NCBI RefSeq assembly: GCF_014287815.1
Contig: NZ_JACOOQ010000001.1
Location: 62,001 to 126,000, forward strand
Direction: 5' to 3'
Length of the DNA: 64,000 nt
From: Clostridium lentum
GTDB taxonomy: Bacteria; Bacillota; Clostridia; Clostridiales; Clostridiaceae
The translations under genes were made by a program, and so were the position numbers. The notes under the pieces were generated by a model. The model ran no database searches. It saw only the letters and a list, made by a program, of their open reading frames with translations, and was not told the DNA's origin. Of this stretch, positions 51,141-59,651 are shown in pieces. Within the stretch, counting starts at the first letter, position 1. Every line of letters starts with the position of its first letter.

Positions 51141-52216
51141 CCATGGAAAATATAAATGAAAGATGGAAGATATTATCCTTAGAAGAAATTGAAGAACGAT
51201 GCAAGGGAAATTTTAATTGGGTAAAGGAGGTGGAAGAGAGAACAGATACTCTTACCAAGATAAATATGGCATATGATCAATCGGTGAAAAGGCTTGTGAT
51301 AGCAAAGAGTACATGCTATAGAGAAAAGGACTTAAAGGAAGGGCGCATAGAAGAAAGAAGAGAATATTTAATGCAACAATTAAATATCTTAAATGATATT
51401 TCATCAATGCTTTTGCCAGAGCCCTTAGATTGGTTTAAGACCATAAATGATGAATTGGAAGATGAATATAGCTTCAGTGAGCCTATCTTAATTTTAGATT
51501 ATATACCAGGTATAGATTTAAGAAGTAAAATCAGAGAAAAGGTATTTACTGATGAATTCGGTAAGGTACAGGTTAATAGGATAATAAAGCTTTGTCGTAA
51601 GATATTAGCATTTTTAAAGGTATTGGAAGAGAAAGGCTATGGTGTAGTAGGATTAAGTGATGAGCATATCGTCATTCTCAATGATGATGTACCTAGGTTT
51701 GTAGGCTTAAGTCACATATGTAAGATGAGGGAAGGGTACCTGGATATAGGACATTTAAATTTTGAAAGAACCATTTATGGATATTCAGCGCCAGAACTTA
51801 ATGATTACAATAGTAATGCTCGTTTTAATATAAGAGGAAGGCAAGTGGGAGCTTTTTCCCTTGGAGTGCTAATGCATCAAATAATCTGTAGCAGATATAA
51901 GTTTGCGTCCAGTGATATAAAGGGAGGAGCCTTTGTTTATCCCAATGCAACCACAGGAGATTTTATTATAGATGTTAATAATAAAAGTTATAAGGGGAAG
52001 CTTCTTCATATGCTTATAACAGATTTATGCAGACATGAAGTCAGTGAAAGGTTAATTGATTATGATGAAATTGAAAGGCGCCTTATGGAAATAGAAGAAG
52101 CAGACGATGGTGATATTTATAGAGTAAAGCCTATAAGAAACAGTACAATTCACATTCATCGCCAAAATAAGAAGGGATTTTTAGATAAGTTAAAGGAGAT
52201 TTTAGGATTAAATTAA
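51137..52216 (+). CDS. Protein kinase-like pseudokinase
   Basis: A 359-residue protein with kinase fold features but broken catalytic motifs. A hinge-like ILILDYIPGIDLRSKI (about 114-129) is followed by GYGVVGLSDEHIVILND in the catalytic-loop position, with no HRD Asp-Asn pair, and VGLSHI instead of DFG. YGYSAPELNDY and GAFSLGVLMHQII keep the APE and helix F regions. It probably acts as a scaffold or allosteric partner of the kinase upstream. Its start codon overlaps the kinase stop by 4 bases, with AAGGAG about 11 bases upstream, so the two are made together. Confidence 0.82.
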   Translation: MTMENINERWKILSLEEIEERCKGNFNWVKEVEERTDTLTKINMAYDQSVKRLVIAKSTCYREKDLKEGRIEERREYLMQQLNILNDISSMLLPEPLDWFKTINDELEDEYSFSEPILILDYIPGIDLRSKIREKVFTDEFGKVQVNRIIKLCRKILAFLKVLEEKGYGVVGLSDEHIVILNDDVPRFVGLSHICKMREGYLDIGHLNFERTIYGYSAPELNDYNSNARFNIRGRQVGAFSLGVLMHQIICSRYKFASSDIKGGAFVYPNATTGDFIIDVNNKSYKGKLLHMLITDLCRHEVSERLIDYDEIERRLMEIEEADDGDIYRVKPIRNSTIHIHRQNKKGFLDKLKEILGLN

Positions 52217-52246
52217 TAAATTATTTGTGTATAAGGAAGTGACAGA

Positions 52247-52951
52247 GTGGAAGAAAAATTGGAATTAAAGTTTGCACAAATAGATAAAAGTGGAGCCATA
52301 AACTTTACTGATAAATGGATATTATCAGAATATAACAACGGGGCTTTCTTTTTAACTAAGGATAATAAGTCATTGGTTGGTAGACGTATAATAATGATAG
52401 ATGATAATGAAGAGGAAATATGGACATCAAAAATAATGTATATGGACAATGTATTTTTTGATAGCAATAAGATTAAGTATAATTGTTTATCATCTAATGC
52501 CATTAATATTAAAAATATACCTAATATAAATAAAATCTATCGTGTATATGTGGAAGGTACAGAACTATATACTAATTTGTCCATAGAAATAGCAACTGAT
52601 GAAGAGGAAATTGTTCTTAATGAAGAAGTAAATGGTCAGGAAAAATCCATTTGTGATTATTTAAAAGGAGCCATTGCTAATTTGCAAAATGAAAGCAAGT
52701 ATACCTTTTTTCACAATAAATCCAGTGTGAACTTTGTTAGATTTGCTCATAATAAATTTCAGTTTTTAGCAGTAGATAAGGATAACGGCAATATATGGCT
52801 AGAAGTGAAATATAAGACACCAGCAGAAGAGGAAGCTTTAAGGGAAGCAGTAAGAAAGATTAAAAATGAATTTAAAGAAATAAATCTAGTTGAAGTCAGC
52901 AAGGACGAAGAAAAGTTTGCTTCCATTGCAGAAATTATAGTTAAAAATTAA
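52247..52951 (+). CDS. Unrecognised protein ending the kinase/VWA operon, 234 residues
   Basis: I do not recognise this 234-residue protein. It is soluble, acidic and mixed alpha/beta. The N-terminal half has beta-rich stretches (WILSEYNNGAFFLTKDN, GRRIIMIDD). The C-terminal part (about 145-234) has a FHNKSSVNFVRFAHNKFQFLAV strand pair (abridged) and then a long Lys/Glu helix. The start is GTG 52247 with AAGGAAG eight bases upstream; it follows the pseudokinase by 30 bases. Being last in the operon, it may be the effector or substrate of the phosphorylation system; that is inference only. Confidence 0.65.
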   Translation: MEEKLELKFAQIDKSGAINFTDKWILSEYNNGAFFLTKDNKSLVGRRIIMIDDNEEEIWTSKIMYMDNVFFDSNKIKYNCLSSNAINIKNIPNINKIYRVYVEGTELYTNLSIEIATDEEEIVLNEEVNGQEKSICDYLKGAIANLQNESKYTFFHNKSSVNFVRFAHNKFQFLAVDKDNGNIWLEVKYKTPAEEEALREAVRKIKNEFKEINLVEVSKDEEKFASIAEIIVKN

Positions 52952-52960
52952 ATGGAGGAT

Positions 52961-53060
52961 GTCGCATTAAGAATAAGTACTACAATATATTGTGTTGATT
53001 TTTATTTTTTAAAACAATATATTGTGTATAAAATTTTTAGTGCGACAGCCCCTTTTAGTT
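52961..53060 (+). terminator. Compound terminator with two ACAATATATTGT palindromes
   Basis: GTCGCATTAA (52961) pairs with TTAGTGCGAC (53037-53046) across 66 bases and is followed by AGCCCCTTTT. Inside lie two identical 12-bp palindromes ACAATATATTGT (52982-52993 and 53014-53025), which can also pair with each other. It ends the kinase/VWA operon. The GTCGCA...TTAGTGCGACAGCCCC ends resemble other terminators in the window. Confidence 0.65.
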
Positions 53061-53234
53061 AAAGAGGTGGAGATGGAATTATAAATAAACTTGAATAAAA
53101 GACATACATGAATTACAATAGACTAGGAATATCTATAATAACGAATTATAGATTATCAATGATGAATTAAAGAAAAAACTCCAGCGATAGCGGAGTTTAG
53201 GTAATTATAGATTAAAATTTAGGAGGATGACAAA

Positions 53235-54830
53235 TTGGCAGATTACATAAATGAGATTAAGAAAAGAAGAACCTTTGCAATCATATCTCACCCTGATGCT
53301 GGTAAGACAACATTAACAGAAAAGTTCCTATTATACGGAGGAGCAATTAGGCTTGCAGGTTCTGTAAAAGCAAGAAAGGCATCAACACATGCTGTTTCAG
53401 ACTGGATGGAAATAGAAAAACAAAGAGGGATTTCTGTCACATCATCAGTAATGCAGTTTAACTACTCAGGACACTGCATCAACATATTAGATACTCCAGG
53501 ACATCAAGACTTCTCTGAAGATACATATAGAACTCTTATGGCTGCTGACTCTGCAGTAATGGTTGTAGATGCTGCTAAAGGGGTGGAAGATCAAACAAGA
53601 AAGTTATTCCATGTATGCTCATTAAGAGAGATGCCAATCTTCACTTTCATCAATAAGATGGATAGAGAAGCACAAGATCCATTCCAATTACTTGAGGATA
53701 TTGAAAGCGAACTTGGAATCAAGACATATCCAATGAATTGGCCAATAGGTTCAGGTAAGGAATTTAAAGGTGTTTATGACAGAAAGAATGAAAGAATCAT
53801 AGCTTTCAATGGTGGTAATCATGGTGCTACAGAAGTTGAGGCAATAGAAGGTTCTGTAGATGATGAAAGATTTAGAGAAATCTTAGGATCAGCACTTCAT
53901 GATAAGTTAATGGAAGATATTGAACTTCTTGATATAGCTGGTGATGAATTTGATGTGGAAAAAGTAAGAACAGGAGAATTAACTCCAGTATTCTTTGGGT
54001 CTGCCTTAACTAATTTTGGAGTTGAGCCATTCTTAGAAAACTTCTTAGAAATGACTACATCACCACTTCCAAGACAATCAAACATTGGAGAAATAGATGT
54101 ATTTGATGAAAATTTCTCAGCTTTTGTATTTAAGATACAAGCTAATATGAACAAAGCTCATAGAGATAGAATTGCTTTCATGAGAATATGTTCAGGTAAA
54201 TTCCAAAAAGGATTAGAAGTTTTCCATATGCAAGGTGGTAAGAAAGTTAAACTTGCTCAACCACAACAATTCATGGCACAAGATAGAGAAATAGTAGAAG
54301 AAGCATATGCAGGAGATATTATTGGGGTATTTGATCCAGGTATATTCTCAATTGGAGATACATTATGTATGCCTTCAAAGAAATTCAAGTTTGAAGGAAT
54401 CCCAACATTTGCACCAGAACACTTTGCCAGAGTTAGACCAGTGGATACTATGAAGAGAAAACAATTCGTTAAGGGTGTTACACAAATAGCACAAGAAGGT
54501 GCAATTCAAGTATTTAGAGAAAATCATGTTGGTATGGAAGAAATTATCGTTGGAGTTGTAGGGGTACTACAATTTGAAGTTCTTGAATATAGACTAAAGA
54601 GTGAATATAACGTTGAAATTAAGATGGATAGACTTCCATTTAGATATGTAAGATGGATAGAAAATAATGACATAGATATAGATAAGTTAAACTTAACTTC
54701 CGATGCTAAGAAGGTAAAAGACTTTAAGGATAGAAACATATTAATATTCCAAAATGATTGGGGTATCAATTGGGCTCTGGAACATAATAAAGGTTTAATA
54801 CTTTCAGGTGTAGGAAAAAGTGATGAATAA
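53235..54830 (+). CDS. prfC: Peptide chain release factor 3
   Basis: A 531-residue translational GTPase that removes RF1/RF2 from the ribosome after termination. G1 is HPDAGKTTL (about 19-27), the switch region shows RGISVTSSVMQF, G3 is DTPGHQDF (about 87-94) and G4 is NKMD (about 141-144). Domains II and III follow with the family-like GVVGVLQFEVLEYRLKSEY. The length is normal. The start is TTG with AGGAGG eight bases upstream. It is a single-gene unit; a hairpin AACTCC/GGAGTT (about 53182-53199) lies in its leader. Confidence 0.95.
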   Translation: MADYINEIKKRRTFAIISHPDAGKTTLTEKFLLYGGAIRLAGSVKARKASTHAVSDWMEIEKQRGISVTSSVMQFNYSGHCINILDTPGHQDFSEDTYRTLMAADSAVMVVDAAKGVEDQTRKLFHVCSLREMPIFTFINKMDREAQDPFQLLEDIESELGIKTYPMNWPIGSGKEFKGVYDRKNERIIAFNGGNHGATEVEAIEGSVDDERFREILGSALHDKLMEDIELLDIAGDEFDVEKVRTGELTPVFFGSALTNFGVEPFLENFLEMTTSPLPRQSNIGEIDVFDENFSAFVFKIQANMNKAHRDRIAFMRICSGKFQKGLEVFHMQGGKKVKLAQPQQFMAQDREIVEEAYAGDIIGVFDPGIFSIGDTLCMPSKKFKFEGIPTFAPEHFARVRPVDTMKRKQFVKGVTQIAQEGAIQVFRENHVGMEEIIVGVVGVLQFEVLEYRLKSEYNVEIKMDRLPFRYVRWIENNDIDIDKLNLTSDAKKVKDFKDRNILIFQNDWGINWALEHNKGLILSGVGKSDE

Positions 54831-54854
54831 TTAAATTAAATAAAGTAATATTAA

Positions 54855-54893
54855 AAAAAGACATCAAATTTGAGTAAATTTGATGTCTTTTTG
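54855..54893 (+). terminator. Terminator of prfC
   Basis: AAAAAGACATCAAATTT and AAATTTGATGTCTTTTT form a stem of about 16 bp with a T-run. The rest of the gap to 55172 holds only AT-rich promoter-like DNA. Confidence 0.9.
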
Positions 54894-55066
54894 TTATGTT
54901 GAATTTTATATTAATTAAAATTTTTAATATAAATAAAAATAAAATAGTATTAAAAAAATAATAGAAAGATTAATATTTCCAAAAATAGAAAAAAATATAA
55001 TGTTGAAAGAAAGAAGTTTATATCATAAATTTTAGAACGAAACTTTATGTTTATATATTAAAAGAG

Positions 55067-55075
55067 TGTTATACT
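55067..55075 (+). promoter_or_regulatory. Extended -10 before the glycan operon
   Basis: TGTTATACT is an extended -10 (TGn plus TATACT) about 98 bp before the first gene of the operon; no good -35 accompanies it. Confidence 0.4.
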
Positions 55076-55172
55076 TAATTAGGTATTAATGTTAAATAAT
55101 GGGCAAGTAATTTTATTAAAAATACTTTATTGAAGTTAATGAAGAAAGAATATGAAATGAGGAGGGAAGCTA

Positions 55173-57107
55173 ATGATAAGCAATGTACTAACAAAATATG
55201 TATTAAAAAATAGGAAGGCTAAAGTTGGAATTTTACTTTTATTAGATTTTTTTTTAATAATATTCTCATATTTTTTATCTTATATATTTAGATTTTATTT
55301 AGAGTATATGACTTTTAATGAAATAATAACATATTTTATTGGAAATTTTAATAGGATAATTTTAGCAACTATAATATATATTACAGTATTAGCAATATTT
55401 AAGCAGTATAATAGCATTTGGTCTTTAGCAGGAGTTTCAGAATTAAGCAAAGGAATTATTGCAGTTACAGTAGCTTATGTATTAAATGCTATATTATCAT
55501 TAGTGTCAACAAACAGAATACCAATTATGGTAACTACTTTATCAGCAATATTTATTATGGTTTCTTGTAATGGTCTTAGATTAAGTTGGAGAATATTAAG
55601 ACGAGCAATTATTTTTAATACAACCATTAAAAATAAAAACTTTAAAAGAGTATTAGTTATTGGAGCAGGTTCAGCAGGGGCTTTAGTAGTAAGAGAATTA
55701 AGCAAAAGACCAGAACTAAAAAAGAGAGTTGTGGGAATTATTGATGATGATAAACAGAAGCTAGGAACTTATATAGATGGAATAAGAATATTAGGCAATA
55801 GATATGATATAAAGCAAATAGTTTATGAAAAGGATGTTGAAGAAGTAGTAATTGCTATTGCTAATTTAGAAAAAAAGACATTAAAAGAATTAATTAATGA
55901 ATGTAAAGAATTAAAAGTTCAAGTTAAAATAATGCCAGGTCTTAATGAGATGATAGATGGTAAATTTTCTATTGATAGCATTAGAGATGTGGATGTTAAT
56001 GATTTATTAGGTAGAGAAACTGTGAAACTTGATTACAGTGGAATAGCTGATTATTTGCAAGAAAAAATAGTATTAGTAACTGGTGGGGGAGGTTCTATAG
56101 GTTCAGAGTTGTGCCGTCAAATAGTAAGATTCAATCCAAAACAACTTATTATATTAGATATTTATGAAAATAATGCTTATGAAATTCAAATGGAGTTAAA
56201 AAGAAATTATCCAGAGCTTAACTTAGTAACTCTTATAGGCTCTGTAAGAGATAAAGTAAGATTAGAGCATGTATTTAATCAGTATAAGCCTCAAGTTGTT
56301 TTCCATGCAGCAGCTCATAAGCATGTGCCGTTAATGGAAGATAGTCCATGTGAAGCTATTAAAAATAATGTTATGGGCACATTGAATGTAGCAGAAGCAG
56401 CAAGTAAATACAATGTTGAAAGGTTTGTTCTAATATCAACAGATAAAGCAGTAAACCCAACAAATGTTATGGGAGCCAGCAAGAGACTTTGTGAAATGAT
56501 AATACAAGCAATTAATAAAGAAAGTAAAACTGATTTTGTGGCAGTTAGGTTTGGCAATGTATTAGGTTCCAATGGATCAGTGGTTCCGTTATTTAAAAAG
56601 CAAATTGCTAAGGGAGGACCTGTTACCCTTACTCATAAAGAAATAACAAGATTTTTTATGACTATTCCAGAAGCAGCACAGCTTGTACTGCAAGCCGGTG
56701 TTTATGCAAAAGGTGGAGAAATATTTGTTCTTGATATGGGAGAACCAGTTAAGATATATGACTTAGCGAAAAACTTAATTAAGCTTTCAGGTTTTGAACC
56801 TAATAAGGATATTGAAATAGAAGTAACAGGGTTAAGGCCAGGTGAAAAATTATATGAAGAACTTCTTATGGATGAAGAGGGATTAAAGAATACAGCTCAC
56901 GAAAAGATTTTTATTGGTAAGCCAGGATACTTTAATTTAGTAAAATTGAAAAAAGCTATTTCAAGATTAATGTATATTTCAAGTAAAAACGATATGGTGG
57001 AGTTGAGAAATACATTAAAAAGTATAGTACCAACTTACAAGGAAAATATAGAAGAATCAACAAGTATGGCAAAGGAAGAAATAGCAGCAACTACAACTTT
57101 CAAGTGA
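55173..57107 (+). CDS. PglF/CapD-type UDP-sugar 4,6-dehydratase
   Basis: A 644-residue membrane enzyme expected to convert UDP-GlcNAc to a 4-keto-6-deoxy sugar. Four to five N-terminal helices (about 20-145) precede a first Rossmann domain (VIGAGSAGALVVREL, about 163-177). The catalytic SDR domain has TGGGGSIGSELCRQ (about 305-318), HAAAHKHVPLMED and STDKAVNPTNVMGASKR, the PglF/WbpM-type active site where Tyr is replaced by Met and the Lys is kept. GAGGAGGG precedes the ATG. It opens the glycan operon; a neighbouring aminotransferase and acetyltransferase support a bacillosamine route. Confidence 0.92.
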   Translation: MISNVLTKYVLKNRKAKVGILLLLDFFLIIFSYFLSYIFRFYLEYMTFNEIITYFIGNFNRIILATIIYITVLAIFKQYNSIWSLAGVSELSKGIIAVTVAYVLNAILSLVSTNRIPIMVTTLSAIFIMVSCNGLRLSWRILRRAIIFNTTIKNKNFKRVLVIGAGSAGALVVRELSKRPELKKRVVGIIDDDKQKLGTYIDGIRILGNRYDIKQIVYEKDVEEVVIAIANLEKKTLKELINECKELKVQVKIMPGLNEMIDGKFSIDSIRDVDVNDLLGRETVKLDYSGIADYLQEKIVLVTGGGGSIGSELCRQIVRFNPKQLIILDIYENNAYEIQMELKRNYPELNLVTLIGSVRDKVRLEHVFNQYKPQVVFHAAAHKHVPLMEDSPCEAIKNNVMGTLNVAEAASKYNVERFVLISTDKAVNPTNVMGASKRLCEMIIQAINKESKTDFVAVRFGNVLGSNGSVVPLFKKQIAKGGPVTLTHKEITRFFMTIPEAAQLVLQAGVYAKGGEIFVLDMGEPVKIYDLAKNLIKLSGFEPNKDIEIEVTGLRPGEKLYEELLMDEEGLKNTAHEKIFIGKPGYFNLVKLKKAISRLMYISSKNDMVELRNTLKSIVPTYKENIEESTSMAKEEIAATTTFK

Positions 57108-57138
57108 TAAATAATTATGATAATAAGAGGTGTTTAGT

Positions 57139-58278
57139 ATGAGTAGTGAGAGGATATTTTTAGCATCACCACATATGGGAGGATTAGAAAGGGAGTTTGT
57201 TAAGGAAGCTTTTGATACAAATTGGATTGCGCCATTAGGGCCAAATGTGAATGAGTTTGAAAAAGAACTATCAGAATATGTAGGAGTTAAATCAGCAGCT
57301 GCTTTAAGTTCAGGTACCAGTGCTATTCATTTAGCAGTGAAGCTTTTAGGTATAACAAAAGGAGATTATGTTCTTTGTTCAGCTTTAACATTTTGTGCAA
57401 GCTGTAATCCTATAGTATATGAAGGTGGAATTCCAGTATTTATAGATTCAGAGCCAGAAAGCTTTAATATGTCACCAAAAGCTTTAAAAAAGGCCTTGGA
57501 AGATTTAAAAGTAAAAGGAATAACTCCAAAGGTAGCAATTGTTGTTAACCTTTATGGTAATAGTGCAAATATAGAAGCCATTAAGGAGTTATGTGATTCG
57601 TATAATGTAAAAATTATTGAAGATGCAGCAGAAAGTTTAGGTTCTACTTATAAAGGTAAGATGAGTGGAACTTTTGGAGATATAGGAATATATTCTTTTA
57701 ATGGTAATAAGATAATTACTACATCTGGAGGAGGAGCTTTGGTATCAAATAATGATGAGTATGTGAAAAAAGCTAGATTTTTATCAACACAAGCTAAAGA
57801 AGCTATGCCTTATTATGAACATAAAGGAATAGGTTATAACTATAGAATGAGTAATGTAGTGGCAGGAATAGGTCGTGGTCAATTAAGAGTATTAGACAGA
57901 AGAGTAAAAGAGAAAAACCATATTTTTGAAACATACAAGGAAGCATTTAAAGAAATTGATGATATAAAGATGATGCCAATAACAGAAGGGTGTACAAGCA
58001 ATCAATGGTTATCAGTAATAACATTAAAGGAAGAAAGTAAAGTTAAGCCAACAGATATAATTGAAGCTTTAGAAAAAGAAAATATAGAATCAAGACGTAT
58101 TTGGAAGCCAATGAACTTACAACCTATATATAAGGACAATATGTTTTATAGTCACAATGAAAGCGGTATAAGCGTTGGAGAAGATATATTTAATAGGGGT
58201 GTGTGTCTTCCATCTGACACTAAGATGAACAATGATGATTTAAAAAGAGTTATTGAAATAATTAAAAATCTTTTTTAA
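57139..58278 (+). CDS. DegT/DnrJ-type PLP sugar aminotransferase (PglE-like)
   Basis: A 379-residue PLP enzyme of the DegT/DnrJ/EryC1/StrS family. It probably aminates the 4-keto sugar made by the dehydratase upstream. The start has the family form RIFLASPHMGGLEREFV, and GTSAIHLAVKLLG holds the phosphate-binding site. EDAAESLGSTYKGK contains the PLP-ring Asp, and the Schiff-base lysine is K191 in SFNGNKIITTSGGG. I start at ATG 57139, placed by AAGAGGTG; GTG 57130 lies in that site. It closely resembles PglE-type UDP-4-amino sugar synthases. Confidence 0.92.
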   Translation: MSSERIFLASPHMGGLEREFVKEAFDTNWIAPLGPNVNEFEKELSEYVGVKSAAALSSGTSAIHLAVKLLGITKGDYVLCSALTFCASCNPIVYEGGIPVFIDSEPESFNMSPKALKKALEDLKVKGITPKVAIVVNLYGNSANIEAIKELCDSYNVKIIEDAAESLGSTYKGKMSGTFGDIGIYSFNGNKIITTSGGGALVSNNDEYVKKARFLSTQAKEAMPYYEHKGIGYNYRMSNVVAGIGRGQLRVLDRRVKEKNHIFETYKEAFKEIDDIKMMPITEGCTSNQWLSVITLKEESKVKPTDIIEALEKENIESRRIWKPMNLQPIYKDNMFYSHNESGISVGEDIFNRGVCLPSDTKMNNDDLKRVIEIIKNLF

Positions 58279-58302
58279 TTAATATAAAAGAGGTGAATTG
58301 AT

Positions 58303-58920
58303 ATTAAAGGGAATATTTTATATGAAATTGCTAAAAGGTTTTTAGATATTATTATTTCATTGACAGCCTTAGTAGTTTTATCACCTATATTAATTATAGT
58401 AGCAATTCTTGTTTATTTTAATTTAGGAAGTCCTGTATTTTTTGTGCAAGAGAGAGTTGGTAAAGATAATAAGGTATTTAAAATGATTAAATTTAGATCA
58501 ATGAAAGATAGTAAAGATAAAAACGGCAATTATTTAAGTGATGAAGAAAGATTAACTCCTTTTGGAGCTAAACTTAGAAGTTTAAGCGTAGATGAACTTC
58601 CAGAGCTTATTAATATATTAAAGGGAGATATGAGTATTGTTGGGCCAAGACCTCTTTTAACACAATACTTATCTTTATATAGTGAAGAGCAAAGTAAAAG
58701 ACATGATGTAAGACCAGGATTAACAGGTTGGGCGCAAATCAATGGCAGAAACTCAATTACTTGGACTGAAAAATTTAATTTAGATGTTTGGTATGTAAAA
58801 AATAGAAATCTTTTACTAGATTTAAAGATAATATTTTTAACTATGAAGAAGGTAATTATTAAAGAAGGTATTAATCAAGAAAATAATGCTACAATGGAGT
58901 ATTTCAATGGAAGCAACTAA
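58303..58920 (+). CDS. PglC-like priming phosphoglycosyl transferase
   Basis: A 205-residue monotopic phosphoglycosyl transferase that moves a phospho-sugar from UDP-sugar to undecaprenyl phosphate. It has one reentrant helix (about 17-38), FFVQERVGKDNKVFKMIKFR (abridged family core), the DELPELINILKGDMSIVGPRP catalytic region with the Asp-Glu pair, and RPGLTGWAQINGR. Homology begins at YEIAKRFLD, upstream of any ATG, GTG or TTG in frame. AAAGAGGTG (58288-58296) puts ATT 58303 at normal spacing. The alternative TTG 58360 would lose half of the membrane helix and has no ribosome site. A frameshift near 58298 is also possible. Confidence 0.85.
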   Translation: MKGNILYEIAKRFLDIIISLTALVVLSPILIIVAILVYFNLGSPVFFVQERVGKDNKVFKMIKFRSMKDSKDKNGNYLSDEERLTPFGAKLRSLSVDELPELINILKGDMSIVGPRPLLTQYLSLYSEEQSKRHDVRPGLTGWAQINGRNSITWTEKFNLDVWYVKNRNLLLDLKIIFLTMKKVIIKEGINQENNATMEYFNGSN

Positions 58921-58946
58921 TAGATAAAATGCTAGGAGGAAATTAA

Positions 58947-59651
58947 ATGGAAGAGAATTTAATTAGTATAAGTGAAATATTAAGAAGCTTCAAGAAAAGA
59001 TTATGGATAATTATTCTTATAACATTAATTACCACAATTTTAGGTTTTAGTAGGACAATAGGTATTGGACCATCTTATTCAGGTTTTATGAAAGTATTAA
59101 TAAGTACTAGTGAAAAAGAAATGGATTATTATTCTGAAGATCAAATTGAGTATTATAGTAATTTTTGCAAAATATTTATTGAAATTATAAAGGCTGGAGA
59201 TTACTTAGAAAAACCACTTAAAAGAAATCATGTTGAAACAAAATATGAAACTGTAAAAAATAATATAGGAATTACTCCAGGAGCAAATGCACCTATATTT
59301 ACAATTTCATATAGTGGTGGAAATAAAGAGGAGGTAGAGAAAATTATAGATACTATTTATGATTGTTTAATTAGTGAATTAAAAGAAATTCAACCTGATG
59401 TAAAGTCAAAAATAGTTTCTGATATAAATGTAAGTACTATATATCCAAATAAAAAGAAACCTATAATATTAGGTTTTGCTATAGGGTTAATTTTTTCAAG
59501 TGGAATAGTTATGGTCTTAATATATTTAGATGGAAGTGTGAAAAATAGAAAGCAATTAGAAAAGATAACAGGTTTACCTATATTAGGAATAATACCTACA
59601 CACGAAAAAGAGTTTGAAAGGGTGGTAAGAAAAAATGTTCATAGTAGATAA
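58947..59651 (+). CDS. Wzz/YveK-type polysaccharide chain-length protein
   Basis: A 234-residue membrane protein of the Wzz/CpsC type that sets polymer length and partners a BY-kinase. The two helices (about 19-38 and 177-197) flank an extracytoplasmic domain, and the conserved proline-rich segment before TM2 reads YPNKKKPIILGF. The short cytoplasmic tail should contact and activate the kinase encoded next, whose start overlaps its end by 17 bases. GGAGGAAAT precedes the ATG. Confidence 0.9.
   Translation: MEENLISISEILRSFKKRLWIIILITLITTILGFSRTIGIGPSYSGFMKVLISTSEKEMDYYSEDQIEYYSNFCKIFIEIIKAGDYLEKPLKRNHVETKYETVKNNIGITPGANAPIFTISYSGGNKEEVEKIIDTIYDCLISELKEIQPDVKSKIVSDINVSTIYPNKKKPIILGFAIGLIFSSGIVMVLIYLDGSVKNRKQLEKITGLPILGIIPTHEKEFERVVRKNVHSR

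Noticed and set aside
52961..53060. Insertion sequence remnant
   Set aside because: No transposase fragment and no visible target duplication; kept as a terminator with repeats.
55000..55172. Riboswitch upstream of the glycan operon
   Set aside because: No conserved aptamer blocks or leader terminator could be recognised.
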